Part shown: positions 8,718 to 17,071 of the stretch, piece after piece
Numbering within the stretch: the first letter of the stretch is position 1
How the letters are laid out: each line of letters starts with the position of its first letter
Assembly (NCBI GenBank): GCA_050011195.1
Contig: JBEKJO010000027.1
Coordinates: forward strand, 1-64,000
DNA: 64,000 nt
DNA from: PALSA-1440 sp050011195
GTDB lineage: Bacteria > Verrucomicrobiota > Verrucomicrobiia > Limisphaerales > UBA8199
Reading direction: 5' to 3'
Made by a program: the position numbers and the translations under genes
Notes under the pieces: model-generated
The model's input: the letters and a program-made list of their open reading frames with translations, nothing else
Told to the model about the DNA's origin: nothing
Databases searched by the model: none

Positions 8718-10790
8718 ATGGTCCCGGCTCTTTTGCTTATGAGTGCTGTTTTTCAGTCACCCGACCAGAAAAGCGGAGCGGATCGCGATTGGCTGGCTGG
8801 TCTCCGCGTCGATGCGGAAAAGGGCGATGCCGTTGCCCAGTTCACTCTGGGCGTAGTCTACGGCGATGGCGTAGGCGTGGCGAAGGATGAGGCGGAGGCG
8901 GTGAAGTGGTATCGTAGGGCCGCCGAGCAGAATCACGCTCTGGCTCGGAACAATCTGGGAGCTTGCTACCACAATGGCCAAGGCGTGGCGAAGGATTATC
9001 TGGAAGCGGTGAAGTGGTATCGCAAAGCCGCCGAGCAGAATCTCGCGCTTGGTCAATGTAACCTGGGCGTGTGCTACGGCAACGGCTACGGCGTGGCGAA
9101 GGATGAGGTGGAGGCGGTGAAGTGGTTCCGCAAAGCCGCCGAGCAGAATCTCGCGCTTGCTCAATATAATCTGGGCGTTTGCTACGAGCGCGGCCAAGGC
9201 GTGGCCAAGAACGAGGTTGAGGCGGCGAAGTGGTACGCCAAAGCCGCTGAGCAGAATGACGCCGGTGGGCAATACAATCTAGGGCATTGCTACTACAAAG
9301 GCGAAGGCCTGCTGAAGGATGAGGCGGAGGCGGTGAAGTGGTGGCGCAAAGCCGCCGAGCAGAATCACTCGCTGGCTCAATGCTGGCTGGGCGTCTGCCA
9401 TGCGCGTGGCCAAGGCGTAGTGAAGGATGAGGTGGAAGCGGTGAAGTGGTATCGCAAAGCCGCCGAGCAGAATATCGCCGCTGCTCAATGCTATCTCGGC
9501 TGGTGCTACACGGAGGGCCGAGGCGTAACGAAAGATAAGGTGGAGGCGGTGAAGTGGTATCGCAAAGCCGCCGGGCAGGATGACGCCGATGCGCAATTCA
9601 ATCTGGGCGTCTGTTACGAGAATGGCCAAGGCGTGGCCAAGGATACGGTAAAGGCGGTGAAGTGGTATCGCAAGGCCGCAGCCCAGGATCACGCCGATGC
9701 TCAATTCAATCTGGGCGTCTGTTACAAGAACGGCCAAGGCGTGGCAAAGGACGAGACGGAGGCGGTGAAGTGGTATCGTAAAGCCGCCGAGCAGAATGAC
9801 CCTGATGCACAATACAATTTGGGCCTCTGCTATGCCAAAGGCCAAGGCGTGACCAGGGATACGGTGGAGGCAGTGAAGTGGTATCGCCGGGCCGCCGCGC
9901 AGAATCACCCTCAGGCCCAATACAGCCTGCAGGGCGGCAGTGCTCCTTCAAGCCAACAAGAGCTGTCAAGGCTTGACGGCTTGGTGAGCCGCCTTAACAG
10001 TTTAATTGGACTTTCCAAGGTGAAGGAAGACGCCGCCCGACTCATTAACCTGGTCAAGGTCAGACGGATACGCCAGCAGAAAGGCATGAGGGTGACTCCC
10101 ATGTCGCTACACTTGGTCTTTACCGGAAACCCGGGAACTGGCAAGACCACGGTAGCTCGTCTCCTGGGCGAGATTTACCATGAAATTGGTATCCTGTCGA
10201 AAGGGCATCTCACTGAGACCGACCGGAGTGGGCTCGTGGCCGGTTACCTGGGGCAGACGGCGATCAAAGTGAGTGAGGTTGTCCAAGGAGCATTGGGGGG
10301 CATCCTCTTTATTGACGAGGCGTACTCGCTGGCACAGGAAGCACAGCGAGACCAATTCGGCAGAGAGGCGATTGATACCCTCATAAAGCGAATGGAAGAT
10401 CACCGCGACGATTTGATCGTCATCGTGGCGGGATACACGGAACCGATGAAAGCTTTTCTCGAATCAAATCCCGGACTTCGCTCCAGGTTTAACAAATTCC
10501 TACACTTCGATGATTATTCCCCACAGGAGCTTTTCCAGATCTTTACCAAGTATTGTGAGGACGAGGGCTACGCCTTCGCCAATACTTCTGCTGGCAAAAT
10601 TAAGGCCCTCATAAACCTGGCGCGCGAGAGGCGTGCCGCGAACTTCGGCAATGCCAGGACCATTCGAAATCTGTTTGAACAGACGATCTCTAACCACGCA
10701 AACCGTGTCGCAAGTATTACAAACCCATCACAAAGCGACTTGACCACCATTTTGCCCCAAGATGTTCCAACCGTTGCCGCCACAAGATAA
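8718..10790 (+). CDS. Sel1-repeat protein fused to a CbbX/SpoVK-type AAA+ ATPase
   Basis: The 690-residue protein starts with a short hydrophobic stretch, then ten near-perfect 36-residue Sel1-like repeats (residues 37-396) of the type NLGVCYENGQGVAKD..AVKWYRKAA. A CbbX/SpoVK-family AAA+ module follows, with Walker A GNPGTGKTT at about residue 470, Walker B GILFIDEAYSL at about 528, and sensor and arginine residues in LRSRFNKF. AAA proteins of this family remodel protein complexes; EccA of type VII secretion also couples helical repeats to such an ATPase. The Sel1 part probably recruits a partner. It is cytosolic unless the first 15 residues export it. It is the last gene of the accessory run from 7.5 kb. 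Confidence 0.88.
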   Translation: MVPALLLMSAVFQSPDQKSGADRDWLAGLRVDAEKGDAVAQFTLGVVYGDGVGVAKDEAEAVKWYRRAAEQNHALARNNLGACYHNGQGVAKDYLEAVKWYRKAAEQNLALGQCNLGVCYGNGYGVAKDEVEAVKWFRKAAEQNLALAQYNLGVCYERGQGVAKNEVEAAKWYAKAAEQNDAGGQYNLGHCYYKGEGLLKDEAEAVKWWRKAAEQNHSLAQCWLGVCHARGQGVVKDEVEAVKWYRKAAEQNIAAAQCYLGWCYTEGRGVTKDKVEAVKWYRKAAGQDDADAQFNLGVCYENGQGVAKDTVKAVKWYRKAAAQDHADAQFNLGVCYKNGQGVAKDETEAVKWYRKAAEQNDPDAQYNLGLCYAKGQGVTRDTVEAVKWYRRAAAQNHPQAQYSLQGGSAPSSQQELSRLDGLVSRLNSLIGLSKVKEDAARLINLVKVRRIRQQKGMRVTPMSLHLVFTGNPGTGKTTVARLLGEIYHEIGILSKGHLTETDRSGLVAGYLGQTAIKVSEVVQGALGGILFIDEAYSLAQEAQRDQFGREAIDTLIKRMEDHRDDLIVIVAGYTEPMKAFLESNPGLRSRFNKFLHFDDYSPQELFQIFTKYCEDEGYAFANTSAGKIKALINLARERRAANFGNARTIRNLFEQTISNHANRVASITNPSQSDLTTILPQDVPTVAATR
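8826..9905 (+). repeat. Ten 108-bp tandem repeats encoding Sel1 units
   Basis: Ten contiguous in-frame 108-bp units with high nucleotide similarity (for example aaggcggtgaagtggtatcg in most units) encode the Sel1 repeats. The uniform length suggests recent expansion by unequal recombination. Confidence 0.85.
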
Positions 10791-10835
10791 GAAATGTCAT
10801 GCTGGGATGTTCGATGACGCTAACCGATTCGCCGT

Positions 10836-11090
10836 TGCCCTCTGGCGGACGAGCGCGGCAACGTGGTCGGCGTGGTAGCCGCCAAGCTCAATGTGGCGGC
10901 AGCCGTGGCGACCAGCGGGGCGCTGCCCGAGAACGTGAACTACGCCGTCAAGAGCAGCCTCCTGCTCAGCTTCCTCGAATCCGTGCCGGAAGTGGCGGCC
11001 AAGCTCAAGGAGCCAGGCGCCCAAGACCGCAAGTTTGAGGACGTGGTGAAATCCGCCGAGCAAGCCGCCGTGCTGGTGTTGGTGTATTGA
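10836..11090 (+). pseudogene. C-terminal remnant of a trypsin-like serine protease
   Basis: In one frame from about 10836 the sequence reads PLADERGNVVGVV, then about 75 residues with ENVNYAVKSS and a helical tail. This matches the end of HtrA-like or trypsin-like peptidases, where GNSGGPL precedes a strand reading GxVVGV. The GNSGG active-site segment and everything upstream are missing, so this is a decayed 3' fragment. It is bordered downstream by a heptamer array and a palindromic repeat. Confidence 0.6.
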
Positions 11091-11100
11091 AGGGAAGGCA

Positions 11101-11128
11101 GAAGGCGGAATGCAGAATGCAGAAAGCG
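11101..11128. repeat. Heptamer array (gaaggcg, gaatgca x2, gaaagcg)
   Basis: Four 7-base units in phase. Gaatgca is the reverse-complement phase of the gcattct units at 6778. Confidence 0.65.
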
Positions 11129-11180
11129 GGCAAGAGGATTTAACGCAGAGGCATAGCGCGGCAGAGCCGCAACCGAATTG

Positions 11181-11278
11181 CGCGAAGCGTTTGGAGTGCG
11201 TCCAGCTTGCTGGCGCTGTCGGGAGGCGGAGGAGGTGCGAAAGCGGGAGCAAGCTCCGCGCACTCCAAACGCTTCGCG
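11181..11278. repeat. Palindromic repeat family P2, copy 1
   Basis: A perfect 20-bp inverted repeat (11181-11200 and 11259-11278) around the core aagcgtttggagtgcg encloses about 58 bases. Other copies or halves lie at 26771-26896, 53603-53624 and 56074-56203. Confidence 0.85.
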
Positions 11279-11790
11279 TGGCAGTTCGCCACTACCGCCA
11301 GGTTGGCATAACTTCGGGGATAAACCGCGTGTTGGGCTTGGCCGGTACACACTCCACCCCCGATTTTCGGCACCACTCAGACCGTCAACGGTGCTGCCTA
11401 GGCGCTACCCCAACGCGAGGGGGAGAGCAACTCCCCGGGGCGCGAGTCCGGGTCGGATGGGACTCCCCTGCGGCAGCGGCTCAGACCGGGCCGGCAGGGG
11501 TCCGGGCGACCCAGACCCTCGGGTTTCGCGTAGGTAAGCATATTTTCCGCCAGGAGTCAAGCCCCAAGTGGAAAGAAGATGTTGGCCACCGGGCGCACCC
11601 CACCACCGCCATGGGAAGGCAGGGACCGCTGGCCTAGCTCTCCGCTGGCGCACAAACGCGGACGTTCCGGCGAGATGTCCCTGCCCTCTTGGCGGCAGTG
11701 CCCGGTTGCGCCCGTCGGCAGCCGGAATCCCAGTTACACCTTTCCAATCGGCGCATCGTGATTTAGGTTGCGGGGCCGCTCTCAGCGCAA
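11279..11790. other. Intergenic region upstream of miaB with three hairpins
   Basis: No protein-coding frame is convincing. Perfect stems lie at 11420-11425/11431-11436, 11444-11449/11460-11465 and 11498-11502/11508-11512. They are close enough to belong to one structured RNA, but no known RNA family was recognised. Confidence 0.35.
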
Positions 11791-13140
11791 ATGCCGAGTG
11801 TTTATATCAAGACTTACGGGTGCCAGATGAACGAGCGCGACAGCGAAGCGGTCGCCGCGCAGCTCGTGGCCAAGGGCTACACCCTCGCGCCGGCGGAAGC
11901 ATCGGCTGACGTGGTCCTGCTCAACACGTGCAGCGTGCGGGACATGGCCGAGCAGAAGGCCCTGCGGAAGATGGAGAACCTGGTGGCCGAAACCCGCCGC
12001 CGCGGACCCAACGTTTTGCTCGGCTTCATGGGCTGTGTGGCCCAGACCCGGGGGCAGGAGCTGATTGACCGGCTGCCGGACGTGGACCTGGTCGTCGGCA
12101 CGCAGAAGTTCCATCGCACCGCGGAGTATCTCGATGACCTCTTTGCCGGCCGGCGCGATAAAGTGGTGGAGGTGGCGGAAGAGCAGGGGAGCGAAGCGGC
12201 GATTCGCGAGCATCTGCTCAACGGGAACGCGGAAAAATCCGTCGCCGCGTTTGTGAGCATCATGCAAGGCTGCAACCAGTATTGCACCTTCTGCATCGTT
12301 CCCTATACCCGCGGGGAAGAGCGCAGCCGGGCGATCCCCGACATCGTCGCCGAGTGCCGCGCGCTGGTCGCGCACGGCGTGAAGGAAATCACCCTGCTGG
12401 GACAGATCGTCACCAGCTACGGCCGGGGCGATATTCCCAACAAGGAAGGCAAATCCCCTTTCGTGCAACTGCTCGAAGCGGTTGATGCCATTGATGGGCT
12501 GGAACGCATCCGCTTCACTTCGCCACACCCGAAAGGTTATGGCGACGACCTGGTGGAGGCTTACGGGCGGCTCGGCAAACTGGCCGAGAGCGCGCACATC
12601 CCCGTGCAAAGCGGCAGCGACCGGGTGCTCAAACTGATGCACCGCGGCTACACGCGGGAGCGGTTCCTGAGCATTATTGAGAAGTTGCGCCGCATGAACC
12701 CGGCCATCGGCCTGAGCACGGATTTCATCGCCGGCTTTCCCGGCGAGATGGAAGCGGACTTTGAGGAGACGCTGTCGCTGGCGCGGGAAGTTGGGTTCGA
12801 CCAGGCCTTCGTCTTCAAGTATTCGCAACGTCGCGATACCCCCGCAGCGGATATGCCCGGCCAGGTGGCTCGGGCCGTGAAAGAAGAGCGGAACCAACGT
12901 CTGCTCGAGGTGGTGAACGCCCAGGGCGCGCGGCAGCACCAGCAGTTCGTGGGCCGGCGGGCGCAGATCCTGGTCGAGGGGCCGAGCAAGAAAAATCCCT
13001 CCCGCATGATGGGCCGGACGCGCTGCAACAAGATTGTCGTATTCGACGGTTCGGCCCGGCACTGCGGCCTGCTTCTGGATGTGAAGATTCAGCGCGCCGG
13101 CACGTTCACGCTTTACGGGGAAGCGGTGGAAGGCCGGTGA
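11791..13140 (+). CDS. miaB: tRNA-2-methylthio-N6-dimethylallyladenosine synthase MiaB
   Basis: MiaB is a radical-SAM methylthiotransferase that adds the 2-methylthio group to i6A37 of tRNAs reading UNN codons. The 449-residue protein has the N-terminal UPF0004 domain with three cluster-binding cysteines (YGCQMN at residue 11, NTCSVR and MGCVAQ). The radical-SAM motif follows as C161-X3-C165-X2-C168 (CNQYCTFC), and a C-terminal TRAM domain closes the protein. The motif usually read as GQNVNSYG is GQIVTSYG here, a small deviation. The start MPSVYIKTYGCQMNERD is typical. It is probably monocistronic. Confidence 0.96.
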   Translation: MPSVYIKTYGCQMNERDSEAVAAQLVAKGYTLAPAEASADVVLLNTCSVRDMAEQKALRKMENLVAETRRRGPNVLLGFMGCVAQTRGQELIDRLPDVDLVVGTQKFHRTAEYLDDLFAGRRDKVVEVAEEQGSEAAIREHLLNGNAEKSVAAFVSIMQGCNQYCTFCIVPYTRGEERSRAIPDIVAECRALVAHGVKEITLLGQIVTSYGRGDIPNKEGKSPFVQLLEAVDAIDGLERIRFTSPHPKGYGDDLVEAYGRLGKLAESAHIPVQSGSDRVLKLMHRGYTRERFLSIIEKLRRMNPAIGLSTDFIAGFPGEMEADFEETLSLAREVGFDQAFVFKYSQRRDTPAADMPGQVARAVKEERNQRLLEVVNAQGARQHQQFVGRRAQILVEGPSKKNPSRMMGRTRCNKIVVFDGSARHCGLLLDVKIQRAGTFTLYGEAVEGR

Positions 13141-13289
13141 CGCGGTCGCGAGATCAGCAGTCGCAACTGCGCCGGCCTGGCAAAGATGCCGGGAGACCCT
13201 GAAGCAGCCCTGTCGCCCTCGCCAGCGGTGAAACATCCCGGCTTGCGTCTGCCTAATCTATCTTCCATCTTCTGTCTGCAATTACTGAA

Positions 13290-13853
13290 ATGACATTGAA
13301 GCTTTCAACCCTGAGCATTCTGCTCGGCCTGGGCATGGGTCTGCCGCAGATTTACGGCATGGTCAAACCGGCGGCATTCGCTGCGGCGGTCCGGAAGTTC
13401 CCGCGTTCCCTGCCGTGGGGCATTTCCCTGATGCTGCTGGGCACGGTCTGGTTCCTGTGGAATCTGAGCCAGGAGTCAATTGCGGATTTCGCTACTTACA
13501 AGAACGTCCTGTTGGCCGGGTTCGCCGGGGTGGGCTTGGGGACCTGCGTTTTCGTGCAGGATTTTCTGGCTGTGCGGGGGCTGGCGATCGTGCTGCTGCT
13601 GTTGGCCAAGCTGATGGTGGACACGGGCCGGCCGGCGCTGGAGCAAACGCACTGGGTGCTGGTTATTCAAACCTGGGCGTATGTCTTGGTGGTCGCCGGC
13701 ATCTGGCTCACGGTTTCACCGTGGCGCCTCCGCGATTTCCTGGCCTGGGGCACCGCGACTGAGCAGCGCATCAAGGTAGGTTGCGGGCTGCGGTTGGCGT
13801 TTGGTTTGTTTGTGGCGGCGCTGGGGCTGACCGTATTCAGGTCGGTCGTGTAA
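13290..13853 (+). CDS. Small integral membrane protein of unknown function
   Basis: A 187-residue protein with about five hydrophobic helices (for example FPRSLPWGISLMLLGTVWFL, then LAIVLLLLAKLMV and the C-terminal LAFGLFVAALGLTVF). No known motif is seen. The charged connector KNVLLAGFAG and the absence of a cleavable signal suggest a plain inner-membrane protein. It follows miaB by 149 bp and ends 31 bp before the glycosyltransferase start, so it may share a transcript with that gene. Confidence 0.7.
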   Translation: MTLKLSTLSILLGLGMGLPQIYGMVKPAAFAAAVRKFPRSLPWGISLMLLGTVWFLWNLSQESIADFATYKNVLLAGFAGVGLGTCVFVQDFLAVRGLAIVLLLLAKLMVDTGRPALEQTHWVLVIQTWAYVLVVAGIWLTVSPWRLRDFLAWGTATEQRIKVGCGLRLAFGLFVAALGLTVFRSVV

Positions 13854-13884
13854 GCTCCCCAGTCCTCGTGGACGATTTGATCCC

Positions 13885-14814
13885 GTGAGTTCGTTCCAGG
13901 GCAGGATTTTGGTGATTCGCGGCGGGGCGATTGGCGACTTCATTCTGACTCTGCCGGCGATAGCCGCCTTGCGCCGGCAATTCCCCGCAGCCCACCTCGA
14001 AGTCCTCGGCTACCCCCACATTGCGCAACTGGCCCTGGCCGGCGGCCTGGTGAACCGGGTTCAGTCCATCGAAGCGCGCGCCCTCGCCGGCTTCTTCGCA
14101 CGCGGCGGTGAACTGGCCGAGGACCTCGCCGACTACTTCTCCGAGTTCGATCTGATCCTGTCTTATCTGTACGACCCGGATGGGGTTTTCCAGACCAACG
14201 TGAGCCTTTGCACGGGCGCGCAGTTTATCGTGGGGCCGCACCGGGCGGACGAAGCAGCCAGACTGCACGCCGCGAAGGTCTATCTTCAGCCGCTCGAGCG
14301 TCTCGCCATCTTCGACGCTGACTCCATCCCACGCCTCCCGCTTGTTCATCACCCTCTTTCCAGCAACTATCAAGTATCAGCTATCAACCTCCTCGCCCTT
14401 CATCCCGGCAGCGGCAGCGAGCGCAAGAACTGGCCGGAAGCGAAATGGGCGGAGTTGCTGCAGCACCTGACCATTTCCACCGGCTTCAATTTGCTCCTCG
14501 TGGGCGGGGAAGCCGAAGGGGAGCGGCTGCAACGCCTGGCCGCCGCCCTGCCTCCCGCGCGCTCGCGCATGGCGCAGAGTCTGCCGCTGGCGGACCTGGC
14601 GCACCGGCTGGCAAGCTGTCGCGCGTTCATCGGTCACGATTCGGGCATCTCGCACCTGGCCGCGGCGGTGGGTCTGCCGGGTGTGGTCTTGTGGGGTGAT
14701 ACGGCGGAAGAAATCTGGCGGCCCCCGAGTGAAAAGGTGATTGTGCTTCGCCATCCTGCGGGGTTGGCCCGGTTGCCCGTGGAGGCAGTGGTGGAGCAGT
14801 TGCGAAACATTTAG
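13885..14814 (+). CDS. Glycosyltransferase family 9 (heptosyltransferase-type)
   Basis: The 309-residue protein has the GT9 layout: N-terminal RILVIRGGAIGDFILTLPAI with the family GDxxxxLP motif, a central ALHPGSGSERKNWPEAKW nucleotide-sugar region and a C-terminal GHDSGISHLAAAVG acceptor loop. GT9 enzymes transfer heptose or another sugar to the LPS core at the inner membrane. The start is a GTG at 13885; no in-frame ATG is better placed and no strong ribosome site is visible. A heptamer array (14364-14384) is embedded in the middle and encodes NYQVSAIN just before the conserved HPGSG. The exact sugar is not known. Confidence 0.85.
   Translation: MSSFQGRILVIRGGAIGDFILTLPAIAALRRQFPAAHLEVLGYPHIAQLALAGGLVNRVQSIEARALAGFFARGGELAEDLADYFSEFDLILSYLYDPDGVFQTNVSLCTGAQFIVGPHRADEAARLHAAKVYLQPLERLAIFDADSIPRLPLVHHPLSSNYQVSAINLLALHPGSGSERKNWPEAKWAELLQHLTISTGFNLLLVGGEAEGERLQRLAAALPPARSRMAQSLPLADLAHRLASCRAFIGHDSGISHLAAAVGLPGVVLWGDTAEEIWRPPSEKVIVLRHPAGLARLPVEAVVEQLRNI
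14364..14384. repeat. Heptamer array within the GT9 gene
   Basis: Three 7-base units (aactatc, aagtatc, agctatc) sit in the coding region at the inter-domain hinge. 21 bases are a multiple of three, so the array keeps the frame. Confidence 0.6.
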
Positions 14815-14893
14815 AGCGCCGAAGCAGTTCACCGGGCAGAAGAATTGCTTGTGGCAAAGGGCAGCCGAGCGAAAATGCCCTGCACCCGAATCG

Positions 14894-14959
14894 CTGTGGA
14901 CAAACGGGCTGCGGCTGTCTTAGCTTTGCACAATTCTGAGACAGCGGCTTGCGCCACAG
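14894..14959. repeat. Imperfect palindrome with ~24-29 bp arms
   Basis: The left arm from ctgtgg at 14894 to about 14922 and the right arm 14936-14959 pair imperfectly around a short loop. It lies between the GT9 gene and the receiver-kinase gene and resembles other single-copy palindromes in this window. Confidence 0.6.
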
Positions 14960-15004
14960 TGCGTTTCGGCCGGTCGCGAGGCGGTCGGCGATGGCGGGCG
15001 ACAG

Positions 15005-16105
15005 ATGAAAAGAATCCTGGTCATAGACGACGAAGAATGGTTGCGAGAGATGGTGCACATCGCGCTGGGCCAAAAAGGCTTTGACGTGATCGAAGCCGAA
15101 AACGGCGCGGTGGGCATCGAGAAGGCGCGCAAGGAACTGCCCGACCTGATCCTCTGCGATGTGAACATGGAGAAGGTGGACGGGTATCTGACGCTGTCAG
15201 CGCTCCGCAACGAGCCTGCCACCGCCGCGATCCCTTTTATTTTGATGACCGGTCTGGCGGATAATGCCGGGATGAGGCATGGCATGGAGCTGGGCGCGGA
15301 CGACTACCTGCCCAAACCCTTCACCATTGAAGGGCTGTACGCCGCAGTGGAGGCGCGGCTCAAAAAGGCCCAGGCGCTGCGCCAGGAAGCGGAGAAGAAA
15401 CTGGCTGATTTGCGCGACAACCTCACCCTGATGCTGCCGCACGAATTACGCACGCCGTTGAACGGCATCCTGGCTTTTGGCGAAATCCTCGCCGCCGAGG
15501 CCGCCACCCTGCCGGCGAGGGAAATCGCCGAGATGGGCCAGGTGATTCATGACTCCGGCAAACGGCTGGAACGGCTGGTTGAGAATTTCCTGATCTACGC
15601 GCAGATCGAGTTGCTGGGCGCAGACGCGCAAAAGATTGGCGCCTTGCGCCAGAAGCAGACGCAGTCTCCCGCCAAGCTGATCGAGGGACACGCCCGGGGC
15701 CAGGCGCGGGCGGCCAAGCGGGCGGAGGACTTGACGCTGGACCTCGCTGACCAGCCGGTGCCGATGTCCGAAGGCTACCTGGCGAAAATCGTGGATGAGC
15801 TGGTCCAGAACGCTTTCAAGTTCTCTGAAGCCGGCAAGCAGGTGCGCGTAGCGCTTTCAGCTTCGCCCTCGGGCGTCGTGCTCGCGGTCACGGACCAGGG
15901 CCGCGGTTTCTCGACCGAGCACATTATCAAAGTCGGCGCTTACATGCAGTTCGACCGCAAAATCCAGGAACAACAGGGACTGGGTTTGGGGCTGGTGATT
16001 GCCAGGCGCCTGACCGAGCTGCATGGCGGCACGCTGTCGATCCAAAGCGAGCGAGGCGCAGCCACCACCGTGACGGTGAAGTTGCCGGGAGTGGCTGGCA
16101 GTTGA
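15005..16105 (+). CDS. Hybrid receiver-histidine kinase
   Basis: The 366-residue protein has a receiver domain first (acidic pocket DDE at 9-11 in VIDDEEW, phosphoacceptor D52 in CDVNM, conserved KP in YLPKPF), then a coiled linker and a histidine kinase core. The H-box is LPHELRTPLNGI with H146. The N-box DELVQNAFKFS, the G1 motif DQGRGF and the G2 motif GLGLGLVIARR follow. No membrane segment is present, so it is cytosolic and must take its signal from a partner that phosphorylates D52 or acts on the linker. The gene sits alone after a palindrome and converges on the YggT-like gene. Confidence 0.9.
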   Translation: MKRILVIDDEEWLREMVHIALGQKGFDVIEAENGAVGIEKARKELPDLILCDVNMEKVDGYLTLSALRNEPATAAIPFILMTGLADNAGMRHGMELGADDYLPKPFTIEGLYAAVEARLKKAQALRQEAEKKLADLRDNLTLMLPHELRTPLNGILAFGEILAAEAATLPAREIAEMGQVIHDSGKRLERLVENFLIYAQIELLGADAQKIGALRQKQTQSPAKLIEGHARGQARAAKRAEDLTLDLADQPVPMSEGYLAKIVDELVQNAFKFSEAGKQVRVALSASPSGVVLAVTDQGRGFSTEHIIKVGAYMQFDRKIQEQQGLGLGLVIARRLTELHGGTLSIQSERGAATTVTVKLPGVAGS

Positions 16106-16127
16106 GGTTGGCGCGGCGGGTGAGGGC

Positions 16128-16985
16128 TTACTGAGGCCAGGGGCTCACCTTGTTCCGGGCCATTTCGCCCAGGATAAAGTTAGGCAACCAGTGCAGCAGG
16201 GAGAAGATCAGAATGACTCCGGCAAGCGGCGCGAAATCGAATTTGGCAATACGCAACGGCAACCAGTGAAGCGGCGCCAGCAGGTTGCGGGCGGTGGCGC
16301 CGACAAAATCCCACAGGGGGCTGGTTCCCAAATAGACGTAGCTTGCAATCAGGTGCAGGAAAAGGAAGACCGGCAGGACATATTGGAGGCTTAGGTATAG
16401 CGCGGTTCCGATGAGGATGCCTTGTTCCACCAGATGGGCATTGGAATGCACGCGGCTGGTAATCTCGAGATCCACCAGCAAAGGATGGAGGGCAATCCAA
16501 AGGCCGGCGATGAGAAGCAAAGGCAGGAGCAACTGCAGGGGCCAGGGCCAGCGCGCGACCGGGCCGAGGTGGAGGCGAAGCATTTTCAGGAGGGGATCAG
16601 ACTCAGCACCGCGCCGGTTGATCATCGCCAGGGCCAACAGCCAGAAATAACAGACGATGAGCATGCGTGCGAAGCTGAGCACGGAAAAGAGCATCGTGGG
16701 GCCGAAAAGGTGGCTGCGGAAAGGCGGGACAACAAAGAAGAGGTTGAGCCTGGGCTTCCAGTCCGCCTCAGGGCCGATCTGCTGATAGAGCACCGCACGC
16801 AAAACGAGTAGCGCGGCCAAACCAGCGAGAAGCTGCCAGCCTTTCAGCCGGCGCGGCGCGGCGCGCCGCAAAGTGCCGATCAGGGTCGCCGGCGAGGTCT
16901 TGACCAGTGGATCAAAACCGATGGAACGCCAGCTTAACCAGAGCAAGACCCCGGCCAAGTTTAGTATAAAATCGATCAGACCCAT
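16128..16985 (-). CDS. YggT-family integral membrane protein
   Basis: The 285-residue protein has about six hydrophobic segments. The C-terminal half, containing YVYLGTSPLWDFVGATARNL and FDFAPLAGVILIFSLLHWLP, has the two-helix pattern of the YGGT domain. YggT proteins are linked to osmotic tolerance and, in other bacteria, to cell division or envelope integrity. This one is longer than E. coli YggT because of an extra N-terminal membrane region. It lies 80 bp downstream of sucD on the same strand with a heptamer array in the gap, so co-transcription is possible. Confidence 0.75.
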   Translation of the reverse strand: MGLIDFILNLAGVLLWLSWRSIGFDPLVKTSPATLIGTLRRAAPRRLKGWQLLAGLAALLVLRAVLYQQIGPEADWKPRLNLFFVVPPFRSHLFGPTMLFSVLSFARMLIVCYFWLLALAMINRRGAESDPLLKMLRLHLGPVARWPWPLQLLLPLLLIAGLWIALHPLLVDLEITSRVHSNAHLVEQGILIGTALYLSLQYVLPVFLFLHLIASYVYLGTSPLWDFVGATARNLLAPLHWLPLRIAKFDFAPLAGVILIFSLLHWLPNFILGEMARNKVSPWPQ

Positions 16986-16990
16986 GCGGC

Positions 16991-17071
16991 AACTGGTAAC
17001 TGGTGCTTGGTGATTGGTGGAGGGCCACGACGGCCAAGGGCCGATTCCCCATCACTAATCACCGATTACCT
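16991..17071. repeat. Two heptamer arrays between the YggT-like gene and sucD
   Basis: 16991-17018 holds four 7-base units (aactggt x2, gcttggt, gattggt). 17051-17071 holds three (atcacta, atcaccg, attacct) that run into the stop codon of sucD. The two arrays are roughly complementary in sequence. Confidence 0.6.
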
